This document shows, piece by piece, positions 10,198-18,449 of a DNA stretch of 64,000 bases; the stretch's first letter is position 1, and every line of letters begins with the position of its first letter. The DNA lies in contig NZ_CP038635.1 in NCBI RefSeq assembly GCF_004768545.1, positions 1,116,001 to 1,180,000 on the forward strand, in the 5' to 3' direction. Below the pieces are notes generated by a model that saw only the letters and a program-made list of their open reading frames with translations, was not told where the DNA came from and did not search any database. A program made the translations under genes and the position numbers. This DNA comes from Cupriavidus oxalaticus (GTDB taxonomy: Bacteria; Pseudomonadota; Gammaproteobacteria; Burkholderiales; Burkholderiaceae).

Positions 10198-10440
10198 ATG
10201 ACCGAAGTCGGCGAGTGGAAGAAAAAGGTCTATGAAACCCACGAGGTGCAGGTCCAGGTCAAGCAACGCTCGCAAAGCGAATGGTCGTACACGGTGCGCG
10301 TCTGCCGCCCGGGGACCAATATCCGCGCCGCCGGCACGCTGACCGAGACCTCGCGCATCACCGATCATTTCAAATCCGCCGAAGCTGCCCTGGTGGCCGG
10401 GTTTGCGCACGGCGAGCGCCTGGCCAAGCAGCTCGCATAG
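10198..10440 (+). CDS. Small protein, function unknown
   Basis: Eighty residues behind an AGGAG sequence at about 10184. Charged N-terminus, then strands (THEVQVQVKQRS, WSYTVRVCRPG, TLTETSRITD) and a C-terminal helix (FKSAEAALVAGFAHGERLAKQ). One cysteine, no signal or membrane segment. The strand-strand-strand-helix order and the helix pattern resemble the preceding 73-residue protein, suggesting a shared small fold. No function can be assigned. Confidence 0.7.
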   Translation: MTEVGEWKKKVYETHEVQVQVKQRSQSEWSYTVRVCRPGTNIRAAGTLTETSRITDHFKSAEAALVAGFAHGERLAKQLA

Positions 10441-10609
10441 GCCGGCCCGCCGCCACGGCGCGGGCACCGGAGGGCTTTGGCGTCCGTTCCGTGCAGGCGG
10501 CTAGAATTCTGCCTCTCGGAACCACCAGGCCCGGCGGGCAAGGGGCCTTTGAGCGCCGCCGTGCCGTGGCCGCGCCTGCGCTTTCTCCAGCCCCGCTGTC
10601 GATCGACCG

Positions 10610-11098
10610 ATGAAGAAATACGCCATTCTGATGTGTTGCATGGGCAACATCTGCCGCTCGCCAACGGCGGAGGGGGTGCTGCGCGCCAAGCTCGCCGTGG
10701 CCGGGCTGGAGCAGCTGGTCGAACTGGACTCGGCCGGCACCCATGAGTACCACCTGGGCCGTGCGCCCGATCCACGCACCCAGCGCGCCGCGCTGCGCCG
10801 CGGTTACGACCTGTCGGCGCTGCGCGCCCGCAAGGTCGGCCTGCCTGACTTCGACCGCTTCGACCTGATCCTGGCGATGGACCGCGAAAACCTCGCCGGC
10901 CTGTCCCGGCTGCATCCCGGCGCCGGTGACAAGCTTCGCCTGCTGATGAGCTTCGCCACTTGCCACGATGCCGAAGAAGTGCCCGATCCGTACTACGGCG
11001 AGGGCGACGGCTTCGAGCGCGTGCTCGACTATGTCGAGGATGCCTGCGATGGGCTGGTCGCGATGCTGCGCCAGCGCCTGCAGGCCGCCGCCGGTTGA
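10610..11098 (+). CDS. Low-molecular-weight protein-tyrosine phosphatase
   Basis: A cytoplasmic phosphatase of 162 residues. The signature C-x5-R-(S/T) is CMGNICRS with nucleophile Cys10 and Arg16 close to the N-terminus, and the general-acid loop is DPYYG around residue 126. Bacterial relatives act on tyrosine kinases of exopolysaccharide synthesis, or as arginine or small-molecule phosphatases; there is no kinase or polysaccharide gene here to suggest which. It is just upstream of iscR but separated from it by the iscR promoter, so it is probably a separate transcription unit. Confidence 0.92.
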   Translation: MKKYAILMCCMGNICRSPTAEGVLRAKLAVAGLEQLVELDSAGTHEYHLGRAPDPRTQRAALRRGYDLSALRARKVGLPDFDRFDLILAMDRENLAGLSRLHPGAGDKLRLLMSFATCHDAEEVPDPYYGEGDGFERVLDYVEDACDGLVAMLRQRLQAAAG

Positions 11099-11190
11099 GC
11101 CGGCACGGGCGCGGGTCATGCCGCCGCGTGCGGCAAGCCCGGCGAGGGCTGCCGGGAGGAGGGCGCGGGGTTTGATGCGCTGCGGCAGGG

Positions 11191-11223
11191 TAGTTGACTG
11201 AATTAGTCGGGTACCTTTATACT
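11191..11223 (+). promoter_or_regulatory. isc operon promoter with type-1-like IscR site
   Basis: TTGACT (11194-11199), an 18-bp spacer and TATACT (11218-11223) form a strong sigma-70 promoter. The stretch 11191-11214 (TAGTTGACT, AATTAGTCGGGTAC) closely resembles the type 1 IscR site known from enterobacterial isc promoters and overlaps the -35 element. Autorepression by holo-IscR when clusters are plentiful is the likely consequence. Confidence 0.8.
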
Positions 11224-11270
11224 TGACGGAAACGATCAAGTATTCGCTTTACCCCCCAGAGCCCTGCACC

Positions 11271-11825
11271 ATGAGACTGACCACCAAAGGCCGCTTCGCG
11301 GTCACTGCGATGATCGACCTGGCCATGCGCCAGGATCAGGGACCGGTGACGCTCGCCGGCATCAGCCAGCGCCAGAAGATCTCGCTGTCCTACCTGGAAC
11401 AGCTGTTCGGCAAGCTGCGCCGGCATGAGATCGTCGAAAGCGTGCGCGGCCCGGGCGGTGGCTACAGCCTGGCGCGCAAGGCCGAAGACGTCACGGTGGC
11501 GGACATCATCATCGCCGTCGACGAGCCGCTGGACGCCACCCAGTGCGGCGGAAAGGGTAATTGTAACGGAGATGACGGCTCCGGGCGTTGCATGACCCAC
11601 GAACTGTGGGCAACGCTGAACCAGAAGATGGTCGAGTACCTCGACTCCGTCTCCCTCAAGAACCTGGTCGACCAGCAGCGTGCCCGCCAACCCGCGGTGC
11701 TGCACGACATGCGCGAGGAAGCCGCGCAGCCGGCCGCCGCCGCCGCGCGCGGCAAGGCCGACAAGCAGGAAAAGCCGGTCCGGGCGAGGGTGGTGAATTC
11801 AGTATTCAGCCTGGCGCAGTCCTGA
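11271..11825 (+). CDS. iscR: Fe-S cluster-sensing regulator IscR
   Basis: Rrf2-family regulator of Fe-S biogenesis. The family start MRLTTKGRFA is at 11271 (184 residues); the frame opens 16 codons earlier, but that segment lies across the promoter. The winged-helix domain fills the first 65 residues. Cluster ligands are Cys92, Cys98 and Cys107. The last spacing is three residues longer than the Cys92-98-104 pattern of E. coli, owing to an insertion in GKGNCNGDDGSGRC. The C-terminus is an Ala/Lys-rich tail. As first gene of the isc operon it should repress it when carrying a [2Fe-2S] cluster; the site in its own promoter supports this. Confidence 0.95.
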   Translation: MRLTTKGRFAVTAMIDLAMRQDQGPVTLAGISQRQKISLSYLEQLFGKLRRHEIVESVRGPGGGYSLARKAEDVTVADIIIAVDEPLDATQCGGKGNCNGDDGSGRCMTHELWATLNQKMVEYLDSVSLKNLVDQQRARQPAVLHDMREEAAQPAAAAARGKADKQEKPVRARVVNSVFSLAQS

Positions 11826-11898
11826 GCGTCTACCAACGCACGCGGCAGGCAACGACAGTAATCAGCGATACAGCGGTCCCTAAAAGGCAGTCATAACG

Positions 11899-13116
11899 AT
11901 GAGCACCCCACATTTCCCCATCTACATGGATTACTCGGCCACCACGCCGGTGGACCCGCGCGTGGCGGACAAGATGATTCCGTACCTGCGCGAGCAGTTC
12001 GGCAACCCCGCCTCGCGCAGCCATGCGTACGGCTGGGACGCGGAGCGCGCGGTGGAAGAAGCGCGTGAGCAGGTCGCCGCACTGGTCGGCGCCGACCCGC
12101 GCGAGATCGTGTGGACGTCGGGTGCGACCGAATCGGACAACCTGGCGATCAAGGGTGCCGCGAACTTCTATTCGGGCAAGGGCAAGCACATCATCACCGT
12201 GAAGACCGAGCACAAGGCCGTGCTCGACACCACGCGCGAACTGGAGCGCCAGGGCTTCGAGGTGACCTACCTGGACGTGAAGGAAAACGGCCTGCTCGAC
12301 ATGGACGTGTTCAAGCAGGCACTGCGCCCGGACACGATCCTGGTGTCGGTGATGCTGGTCAACAACGAGATCGGCGTAATCCAGGACGTGGAGCAGATCG
12401 GCGAGATCTGCCGCGAGAAGGGCATCATCTTCCACTGCGACGCCGCACAGGCGACCGGCAAGGTGGCGATCGACCTGAACAAGCTGAAGTGCGACCTGAT
12501 GTCGTTCTCGGCCCACAAGACCTATGGCCCCAAGGGCATCGGCGCGCTGTACGTGCGCCGCAAGCCGCGCGTGCGCATCGAGGCGCAGATGCACGGCGGC
12601 GGCCATGAGCGCGGCATGCGCTCGGGCACGCTGGCCCCGCACCAGATCGTCGGCATGGGCGAAGCCTTCCGCATCGCCCGCGAGGAAATGGCCACCGAGA
12701 ACGAACGCATCCGCATGCTGCGCGACCGCCTCTGGAACGGCCTGTCGGACATGGAAGAGGTCTACCTGAACGGCGACCTGGAACACCGTGTGCCGCACAA
12801 CCTGAACGTCAGCTTCAACTTCGTCGAGGGCGAGTCGCTGATCATGGCGATCAAGGACGTGGCGGTGTCGTCGGGCTCCGCCTGCACCTCGGCCTCGCTG
12901 GAGCCGTCGTACGTGCTGCGCGCGCTGGGCCGCAACGATGAGCTGGCGCACAGCTCGATCCGCTTCACGGTCGGCCGCTTCACCACCGAGCAGGAGATCG
13001 ACTTCACTGTCGAGCTGCTCAAGTCGAAGATCGGCAAGCTGCGCGACCTGTCGCCGCTGTGGGAAATGTTCAAGGACGGCGTCGACCTGAATTCGATCCA
13101 GTGGGCCGCGCACTGA
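11899..13116 (+). CDS. iscS: Cysteine desulfurase
   Basis: PLP enzyme that takes sulfur from cysteine and passes it as persulfide to IscU and other acceptors. The 405-residue protein shows the PLP lysine Lys207 in [12 protein letters not shown] and the mobile-loop nucleophile Cys329 in [14 protein letters not shown], typical of group I (IscS) enzymes. The C-terminal end (LNSIQWAAH) matches the IscU-docking tail of the family. It follows iscR by 73 bp and precedes iscU by 66 bp in one operon. No irregularity was seen. Confidence 0.98.
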   Translation: MSTPHFPIYMDYSATTPVDPRVADKMIPYLREQFGNPASRSHAYGWDAERAVEEAREQVAALVGADPREIVWTSGATESDNLAIKGAANFYSGKGKHIITVKTEHKAVLDTTRELERQGFEVTYLDVKENGLLDMDVFKQALRPDTILVSVMLVNNEIGVIQDVEQIGEICREKGIIFHCDAAQATGKVAIDLNKLKCDLMSFSAHKTYGPKGIGALYVRRKPRVRIEAQMHGGGHERGMRSGTLAPHQIVGMGEAFRIAREEMATENERIRMLRDRLWNGLSDMEEVYLNGDLEHRVPHNLNVSFNFVEGESLIMAIKDVAVSSGSACTSASLEPSYVLRALGRNDELAHSSIRFTVGRFTTEQEIDFTVELLKSKIGKLRDLSPLWEMFKDGVDLNSIQWAAH

Positions 13117-13182
13117 GCGCCCGACGGATCAGAAAAAATTACAGCAAGACCCCCCGCAAAAGATACGCAAGAGGTAAGCAAA

Positions 13183-13581
13183 ATGTCATACAGCACGAAG
13201 GTTCTCGACCACTATGAAAACCCCCGCAACGTCGGTTCGTTCGACAAGAACGACGATGCGGTCGGCACCGGCATGGTCGGCGCCCCGGCTTGCGGCGACG
13301 TGATGAAGCTGCAGATCAAGGTCAACGAGGCTGGCGTGATCGAAGACGCCAAGTTCAAGACCTATGGCTGCGGCTCGGCCATCGCCTCGTCGTCGCTGGT
13401 GACCGAGTGGGTCAAGGGCAAGACCGTGGACCAGGCGCTGGAGATCAAGAACACCCAGATCGCCGAGGAACTGGCGCTGCCGCCGGTGAAGATCCACTGC
13501 TCGATCCTGGCTGAAGACGCGATCAAGGCCGCTGTCGAAGACTACAAGAAGAAGCACGGCGCCGAGCAGAAGGCCGCCTGA
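13183..13581 (+). CDS. iscU: Fe-S cluster assembly scaffold
   Basis: Scaffold on which IscS-derived sulfur and iron form a [2Fe-2S] cluster. Of 132 residues, the three conserved cysteines are Cys37 (APACGD), Cys63 (YGCGSA) and Cys106 (IHCS), with Asp39 next to the first. The HscA-recognition motif LPPVK is at 99-103. All are needed for assembly and transfer, so the protein should be fully functional. Fourth component of the chain iscR-iscS-iscU-iscA. Confidence 0.98.
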   Translation: MSYSTKVLDHYENPRNVGSFDKNDDAVGTGMVGAPACGDVMKLQIKVNEAGVIEDAKFKTYGCGSAIASSSLVTEWVKGKTVDQALEIKNTQIAEELALPPVKIHCSILAEDAIKAAVEDYKKKHGAEQKAA

Positions 13582-13622
13582 TCCTGTCGATCGACAAGCG
13601 AAGCACGAAGGAAGACGCAACG

Positions 13623-13943
13623 ATGATCACGATGACCGAGAAGGCGGCCAAGCACGTCGCCCGCTACCTGGAACGCCGCGGCAAGGGCGTGGGCCTGCGC
13701 CTGGGCGTGAAGACCACCGGCTGCTCGGGCCTGGCCTACAAGCTGGAGTATGTGGACGAGCTGCTGCCGGAAGACGCGGTGTTCGAGTCGCACGGCATCA
13801 AGGTCATCGTCGACGCCAAGAGCCTGCCGTATATCGACGGCACCGAGCTCGACTATGCGCGCGAAGGGTTGAATGAAGGGTTCCGCTTCAACAACCCCAA
13901 CGTCAAGGACGAGTGCGGCTGCGGCGAGTCCTTCACGGTCTGA
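13623..13943 (+). CDS. iscA: A-type Fe-S carrier IscA
   Basis: Carrier that delivers iron or clusters from IscU to target proteins. The 106-residue protein has the three conserved cysteines of the HesB/IscA family: Cys34 in TTGCSGLAY and Cys98/Cys100 in the C-terminal ECGCGESF. An AGGAAG sequence lies 10 bases upstream of the ATG. It is followed within 25 bp by a DUF3565 gene that is not part of the textbook isc operon. Confidence 0.97.
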   Translation: MITMTEKAAKHVARYLERRGKGVGLRLGVKTTGCSGLAYKLEYVDELLPEDAVFESHGIKVIVDAKSLPYIDGTELDYAREGLNEGFRFNNPNVKDECGCGESFTV

Positions 13944-13965
13944 GCAGCACATCGCGGTAGCGTCG

Positions 13966-14205
13966 GTGGAGCGCAGCATCACCGGGTTCCACCGGGACGA
14001 GGAAGGCCACTGGGTGGCCGAACTCGATTGCGGCCATGGCCAGCACGTCCGGCACGATCCGCCGTGGCAGTTGCGGCCGTGGACGCAGAGCGTGCAGGGC
14101 CGCGCCGGCATGATCGGCACGCGGGTGAACTGCCTGAAGTGCGACCGCAATGAAGCGCCGGCGGAGTGGGCGCTGGCGCGGGCCAGCCAGCCTGCCGGCC
14201 GGTGA
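13966..14205 (+). CDS. DUF3565 family protein inside the isc operon
   Basis: A 79-residue frame from the GTG at 13966. The pattern [32 protein letters not shown] and NCLKCDR is that of the DUF3565 family. Cys22, His24, Cys56 and Cys59 could bind a metal, probably zinc, but no function is known. The frame is open further upstream, into iscA, so the start is uncertain; GTG at 13966 keeps the conserved part and avoids overlap. Its place between iscA and hscB suggests cotranscription with the Fe-S genes. Confidence 0.75.
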   Translation: MERSITGFHRDEEGHWVAELDCGHGQHVRHDPPWQLRPWTQSVQGRAGMIGTRVNCLKCDRNEAPAEWALARASQPAGR

Positions 14206-14221
14206 TGGCGGCGAATGGACG

Positions 14222-14247
14222 AAGGGGCGGCGCGGCCGCTCTTTTTT
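14222..14247 (+). terminator. Terminator-like hairpin inside the isc operon, before hscB
   Basis: A GC stem (GCGGC, loop GCG, GCCGC at 14227-14239), extendable with G-U and A-U pairs to about ten base pairs, is followed by TCTTTTTT. It lies after the DUF3565 stop and just before the hscB ribosome binding site. It could lower hscB-hscA-fdx-iscX expression relative to the promoter-proximal genes; untested. Confidence 0.55.
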
Positions 14248-14260
14248 CTTGGGGAAGCAG

Positions 14261-14779
14261 TTGAAAGACGATTTTTTTGCGCTGTTCGGCCTGCCGGCAC
14301 AGTTCGGCGTCGACGAGGCCGCGCTGGACGCGGCCTATCGCACCGTGCAGTCGCAGGCGCACCCGGACCGCTTCGCCAACGCCGGCGATGCCGAGCGCCG
14401 CGTGGCCATGCAGTGGGCCGCGCATGCCAACGAAGCGTACCGCACGCTGCGCCAGCCGCTGCGCCGCGCGACCTACCTGCTGAAGCTGCGCGGCGTCGAC
14501 GTGCAGGCGGAGAACAACACCGCCATGTCGCCCGCCTTCCTGATGCAGCAGATGGAGTGGCGTGAAGCACTGCAGGAAGCGGTGGAAGCGCGCGACGTGG
14601 ACCGCCTCGATGCGCTGCTGCGCGAGCTGCGCCGGGAAAAGCGCGAGCGCCACGCCGCAATGGGCGCGCTGCTCGACGCCGGCGACAACGAAGCCGCCGG
14701 TGGCGCGGTCCGCCAGCTGATGTTTATCGAGAAGATCGAGCACGATACCAGCGAGGCTATCGACCGGCTGGAAGACTGA
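14261..14779 (+). CDS. hscB: Co-chaperone HscB (J-domain)
   Basis: J-protein that brings IscU to HscA and stimulates its ATPase. The family start (M)[14 protein letters not shown] fits a TTG at 14261, preceded by GGGGAAG at the right distance; the longer ATG-initiated frame from 14150 overlaps DUF3565 and adds unrelated residues. From TTG the protein has 172 residues, the usual length. The J-domain HPD motif is in QSQAHPDRF, followed by the C-terminal three-helix domain that binds IscU. It is 107 bp upstream of hscA. Confidence 0.93.
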   Translation: MKDDFFALFGLPAQFGVDEAALDAAYRTVQSQAHPDRFANAGDAERRVAMQWAAHANEAYRTLRQPLRRATYLLKLRGVDVQAENNTAMSPAFLMQQMEWREALQEAVEARDVDRLDALLRELRREKRERHAAMGALLDAGDNEAAGGAVRQLMFIEKIEHDTSEAIDRLED

Positions 14780-14886
14780 CCGGCACGATTGCCGGGGCCG
14801 TGACACAATGGCGCCCGGCTTGAAAACCGCACCCATGCCGCCCGCATGGCGGTTTCCCCTGCCGTACAAGACAGCGAAGAATTACC

Positions 14887-16752
14887 ATGGCACTGCTCCA
14901 GATTTCCGAACCCGGCATGTCGCCGGCGCCCCACCAACGCCGCCTGGCCGTCGGCATCGACCTCGGCACCACCAACTCGCTGGTGGCCGCGGTACGCAGC
15001 AGCATCCCCGAGGTGCTGGGCGACGAGCGCGGCCGCGCGCTGCTGCCTTCGGTCGTGCGCTACCTGCCGGACCGTACCGCGCATATCGGCTACCGGGCCC
15101 AGGACGAAGCGGTGCGCGATCCCAAGAACACCATCGTCTCGGTCAAGCGTTTCATGGGCCGCGGCCTGCGCGACGTGGCCAATATCGAGCACAGCCCGTA
15201 CGATTTCGTCGATGCGCCGGGCATGGTGCAGATCAAGACCGCCGCGGGCGTGAAAAGCCCGGTGGAAATCTCGGCCGAGATCCTGGCCACGCTGCGCCAG
15301 CGTGCCGAAGACACGCTGGGCGACGACCTGGTCGGTGCGGTCATCACCGTGCCGGCCTATTTCGATGAGGCACAGCGCCAGGCGACCAAGGACGCCGCGC
15401 GCCTGGCCGGCCTGGAAGTGCTGCGCCTGCTGAACGAGCCCACCGCCGCGGCCATTGCCTATGGCCTCGACAACGCCGCCGAAGGCGTCTACGCGGTCTA
15501 TGACCTGGGCGGCGGCACCTTCGATATCTCGGTGCTCAAGCTCACGCGCGGCGTGTTCGAAGTGATGGCCACCGGCGGCGATTCCGCGCTGGGCGGCGAT
15601 GACTTCGACCAGCGGCTGCTGTGCTGGATCGTCGAGCAGGCCAGCCTGCAGCCGCTGTCGGCGCAGGACATGCGCCTGCTGATGGTGCGCGCGCGCGCCG
15701 CCAAGGAAGCCCTGTCGGAAGCGGACAGCACCGTGATCGACGCAGTGCTCGACTCCGGCGAGATCGTCCACCTGACGCTGACCGACGAGACCTTCGAGAA
15801 GATCACCGCCAATCTGGTGCAGAAGACACTGGCACCGGTGCGCAAGGCGCTGCGCGACGCCGGCGTGACGCCCGACGACGTCAAGGGCGTGGTGCTGGTC
15901 GGTGGCGCCACGCGCATGCCGTCGATCCGCAAGGCGGTCGGCGACTACTTCGGCCAGACCCCGCTGACCAATCTCGACCCCGACCGCGTGGTGGCGCTGG
16001 GCGCCGCGATGCAGGCCAACCTGCTGGCCGGCAACCATGCGCCGGGCGAAGACTGGCTGCTGCTCGACGTGATCCCGCTGTCGCTGGGCGTCGAGACCAT
16101 GGGCGGGCTGGTCGAGAAGATCATCCCGCGCAACAGCACCATCCCGGTGGCGCGTGCGCAGGAGTTCACCACCTTCAAGGACGGCCAGACTGCGATGGCG
16201 ATCCACGTGCTGCAGGGCGAGCGCGAGCTGGCCAGTGACTGCCGCTCGCTGGCGCGCTTCGAGCTGCGCGGCATCCCGCCGATGGTGGCTGGCGCGGCGC
16301 GCATCCGCGTGACCTACCAGGTCGACGCCGACGGCCTGCTGTCGGTGACCGCGCGCGAGACGCATTCGGGCGTGGAAGCCTCGGTGACGGTCAAGCCGTC
16401 GTACGGGCTGGCCGACGACGATATCGCGCGCATGCTGCAGGACAGCTTCCGCGAAGCCGAGCACGACATGAAGAGCCGTGCGCTGGCCGAGGAACGTGTC
16501 GAGGCCGACCGCCTGGTCGAGGCCACCGAGCGTGCGCTGCAGACCGATGGCGACTTGCTGTCGGCCGAGGAGCGCGCACAGGTCGAAGCGCTGATCGCCG
16601 GCGTGCGCGAGATCGCCAGGGGTGAAGATCACCTGGCGATCCGCGCCACGGTGGAAAAACTGTCGCACGGCACCGATGAATTCGCCGCCCGCCGCATGGA
16701 CCGCTCGATCAAGAGCGCGCTGGCCGGGCGCAAGGTACAGGAACTGGGCTGA
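14887..16752 (+). CDS. hscA: Hsp70-class chaperone HscA
   Basis: Specialised Hsp70 that uses ATP to release the cluster from IscU. The 621-residue protein has the Hsp70 nucleotide-binding domain ([13 protein letters not shown] near the start, [39 protein letters not shown]), the linker region, then the substrate-binding domain and helical lid. Its specialised role is clear from its place directly after hscB and before fdx. Length and domains are complete. Confidence 0.97.
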   Translation: MALLQISEPGMSPAPHQRRLAVGIDLGTTNSLVAAVRSSIPEVLGDERGRALLPSVVRYLPDRTAHIGYRAQDEAVRDPKNTIVSVKRFMGRGLRDVANIEHSPYDFVDAPGMVQIKTAAGVKSPVEISAEILATLRQRAEDTLGDDLVGAVITVPAYFDEAQRQATKDAARLAGLEVLRLLNEPTAAAIAYGLDNAAEGVYAVYDLGGGTFDISVLKLTRGVFEVMATGGDSALGGDDFDQRLLCWIVEQASLQPLSAQDMRLLMVRARAAKEALSEADSTVIDAVLDSGEIVHLTLTDETFEKITANLVQKTLAPVRKALRDAGVTPDDVKGVVLVGGATRMPSIRKAVGDYFGQTPLTNLDPDRVVALGAAMQANLLAGNHAPGEDWLLLDVIPLSLGVETMGGLVEKIIPRNSTIPVARAQEFTTFKDGQTAMAIHVLQGERELASDCRSLARFELRGIPPMVAGAARIRVTYQVDADGLLSVTARETHSGVEASVTVKPSYGLADDDIARMLQDSFREAEHDMKSRALAEERVEADRLVEATERALQTDGDLLSAEERAQVEALIAGVREIARGEDHLAIRATVEKLSHGTDEFAARRMDRSIKSALAGRKVQELG

Positions 16753-16792
16753 TCACCGCGCCTGCACCGCACTACAGAACCCAGGAAACGAC

Positions 16793-17131
16793 ATGCCACA
16801 GATCATTGTTTTGCCCCACGTCGAATACTGCCCGGAAGGGAAGGTGATCGAAGCCGAGAAGGGCGTCAGCGTCCTCGACTCGCTGCTTTCCCACGGTATC
16901 GAGCTCGAGCACGCGTGCGAGAAATCCTGTGCCTGCACCACTTGCCACGTGATCGTGCGCGAAGGCTTCGATTCGCTCAACGAGGCCGAGGAGAAGGAAG
17001 AGGACCTGCTCGACAAGGCCTGGGGCCTGGAGCCGAATTCGCGCCTGTCTTGCCAGGCCATCGTCGACGAGGAAGACCTGACCGTCGAGATTCCCAAGTA
17101 CACCATCAACCACGCCAAGGAAGGCCACTGA
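16793..17131 (+). CDS. fdx: ISC-type [2Fe-2S] ferredoxin
   Basis: Adrenodoxin-like ferredoxin that supplies electrons for cluster assembly on IscU. The ATG at 16793, 40 bp after hscA and behind AGGAAA, gives 112 residues. Cluster ligands are Cys42, Cys48, Cys51 and Cys87, the same numbers as in E. coli Fdx; Cys46 is an additional cysteine. The acidic helix NEAEEKEEDLLDKAWG is the usual partner-binding surface. Confidence 0.97.
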   Translation: MPQIIVLPHVEYCPEGKVIEAEKGVSVLDSLLSHGIELEHACEKSCACTTCHVIVREGFDSLNEAEEKEEDLLDKAWGLEPNSRLSCQAIVDEEDLTVEIPKYTINHAKEGH

Positions 17132-17165
17132 GCCGCCGGCACAGATCTCAGCGGAGAACGAACCC

Positions 17166-17360
17166 ATGAAGTGGACCGATACCTACGATATCGCCGCCGC
17201 GCTGTACGACAAGTATCCTGACGTCGACCCGGCCGGCGTGCGCTTTACCGACCTGCGCAGCTGGGTGCTGGAGCTCGACGGCTTCGCCGACGATCCGGCG
17301 CGTTCGGGCGAGAAGATCCTGGAGGCGATCCAGCAAGCTTGGATCCAGGAAGCGGAATAA
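17166..17360 (+). CDS. iscX: IscX (Fe-S assembly regulator/iron donor)
   Basis: A 64-residue acidic protein (MKWTDTYDIAAALYDKYPD, DPARSGEKILEAIQQAW) typical of IscX/YfhJ. It binds IscS and iron and slows or tunes cluster assembly. Last gene of the operon, 34 bp after fdx and followed at once by a strong terminator, which marks the 3' end of the isc transcript. Confidence 0.96.
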   Translation: MKWTDTYDIAAALYDKYPDVDPAGVRFTDLRSWVLELDGFADDPARSGEKILEAIQQAWIQEAE

Positions 17361-17384
17361 GCTCTCGGTATCGGAATGAAGCAG

Positions 17385-17411
17385 AAAGGCCGGCGTGATC
17401 GCCGGCCTTTT
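17385..17411 (+). terminator. Intrinsic terminator of the isc operon
   Basis: AAAGGCCGGC, loop GTGATC, GCCGGCCTTTT: a perfect 10-bp stem ending in Ts, 24 bases after the iscX stop. It also lies downstream of the converging glycine-zipper gene (stop at 17439) and may serve both. Confidence 0.9.
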
Positions 17412-17438
17412 GCATTGGTGCAGCGCGAATTTGGAGGG

Positions 17439-18212
17439 TCAGCCTCGCACCAGCGCACCGTTTTCCATGTGCACGCGCTCGCCGACCTGCACCGCGGGGT
17501 CCTGCTCATACGTGAAGGTGCGGTGGCTGCCGTCATCCATGCGGACGCGCACCTGATAGTGGGTGTCCTTGCTCACGGCCTTTTCGATCTGGTTGCCTGC
17601 GACGCCGCCGCCCACCGCACCGACAACCGTGCCGACGATGCGGCCATTGCCCTTGCCCACCTGGTTGCCCAGCAGCCCGCCCACCACGGCGCCGCCGAGC
17701 GCGCCCAGGCCGCTGGTGTTGGGCTTCTGGGTCTCTATCGGCGTGACGGCGACGATGCGGCCGGCATATGGGCTGCCCTTGGCGGCCGGGCGCTCGGTGG
17801 CGGCGCTCTGGCTGGCGCGGGGCTCGCTATCGCGCTGGGCGGCCTGGCGCGCGGGAGCGGTGCGCGGTGCCGCTTGCGTCGGCTGCGAGGAAGTGGCGTT
17901 CTGGCGCGATTGCGCGGGCTGGCCGTCGTCGTAGACAGGCGGACGCGTAGTACTGCCTGGCGGCGGGGCGGTCTGCGTGGTGACCGGCAAAGGCCCTTGC
18001 GGCGCCTGTGCAGCTTGCTGGCTTTGCGGTGCGTGCAGATCAGGGTCGGCCTTGCCGAGCGGCAGCACGCCGGTGACGGCGGCGACGGCGGTCAGGCTGG
18101 CAATGACCACGGCCACGGCTGCCGCGCCGATCAGCGGATGCAGCCGGCGCAGCGGCGGCAGCGGCTGCAGCGGTGTGGGGGTGTGGTCGTGCGAAGTGGC
18201 TTGGCTCTGCAT
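17439..18212 (-). CDS. Membrane-anchored glycine-zipper (17-kDa antigen-like) protein
   Basis: A 257-residue protein with a Pro-rich N-terminus, one membrane segment at about residues 27-48 (LIGAAAVAVVIASLTAVAAV), a long Gln/Pro/Ala/Thr-rich linker, and a C-terminal glycine zipper (GLGALGGAVVGGLLGNQVGKG and a similar second block) followed by a beta-rich end. This is the SlyB/17-kDa surface-antigen type fold usually linked to the cell envelope. There is no lipobox, so it seems inner-membrane anchored with a periplasmic domain. Function unknown. It converges on the isc operon and is separated from lysS by a gap holding a large palindrome. Confidence 0.8.
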   Translation of the reverse strand: MQSQATSHDHTPTPLQPLPPLRRLHPLIGAAAVAVVIASLTAVAAVTGVLPLGKADPDLHAPQSQQAAQAPQGPLPVTTQTAPPPGSTTRPPVYDDGQPAQSRQNATSSQPTQAAPRTAPARQAAQRDSEPRASQSAATERPAAKGSPYAGRIVAVTPIETQKPNTSGLGALGGAVVGGLLGNQVGKGNGRIVGTVVGAVGGGVAGNQIEKAVSKDTHYQVRVRMDDGSHRTFTYEQDPAVQVGERVHMENGALVRG

Positions 18213-18409
18213 TGTGGCTCCGGTGCGGCGATGGCCGCGATGGGATGGAACCAGTTTGGCGGAAGCGGGGGGCGTTTTCCGTTTGTTTTTGTAAATATAT
18301 GTAGGCGGAAAAGGCCTTTTGTATCAATGGGTTGGGCGTGGCTTGGTGCGGCGGGGAGGTGGGGCTGTAACAGAGGATGGCCCGTGCGGCGTGTCTTGAC
18401 CTACCGCTT

Positions 18410-18447
18410 GTGTGCTCCCTCTCCCGCTTGCGGGAGAGGGAGCACAC
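18410..18447. terminator. Perfect 18-bp inverted repeat at the lysS 3' end
   Basis: Eighteen-base arms (GTGTGCTCCCTCTCCCGC and its exact complement) around a TT centre, three bases past the lysS stop. It would form a very stable hairpin. There is no T tract, so it may act as a mRNA-stabilising or REP-like element as well as a terminator. The inner CTCTCCCGC-TTGCGGGAGAG core is of a type often dispersed in related genomes. Confidence 0.7.
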
Positions 18448-18449
18448 CG

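Noticed and set aside
14473..16668. 731-codon open frame on the minus strand
   Set aside because: Exactly antisense to hscA and hscB; composition (His/Arg/Gln-rich) and lack of any family pattern show it is a shadow of GC-rich coding on the other strand.
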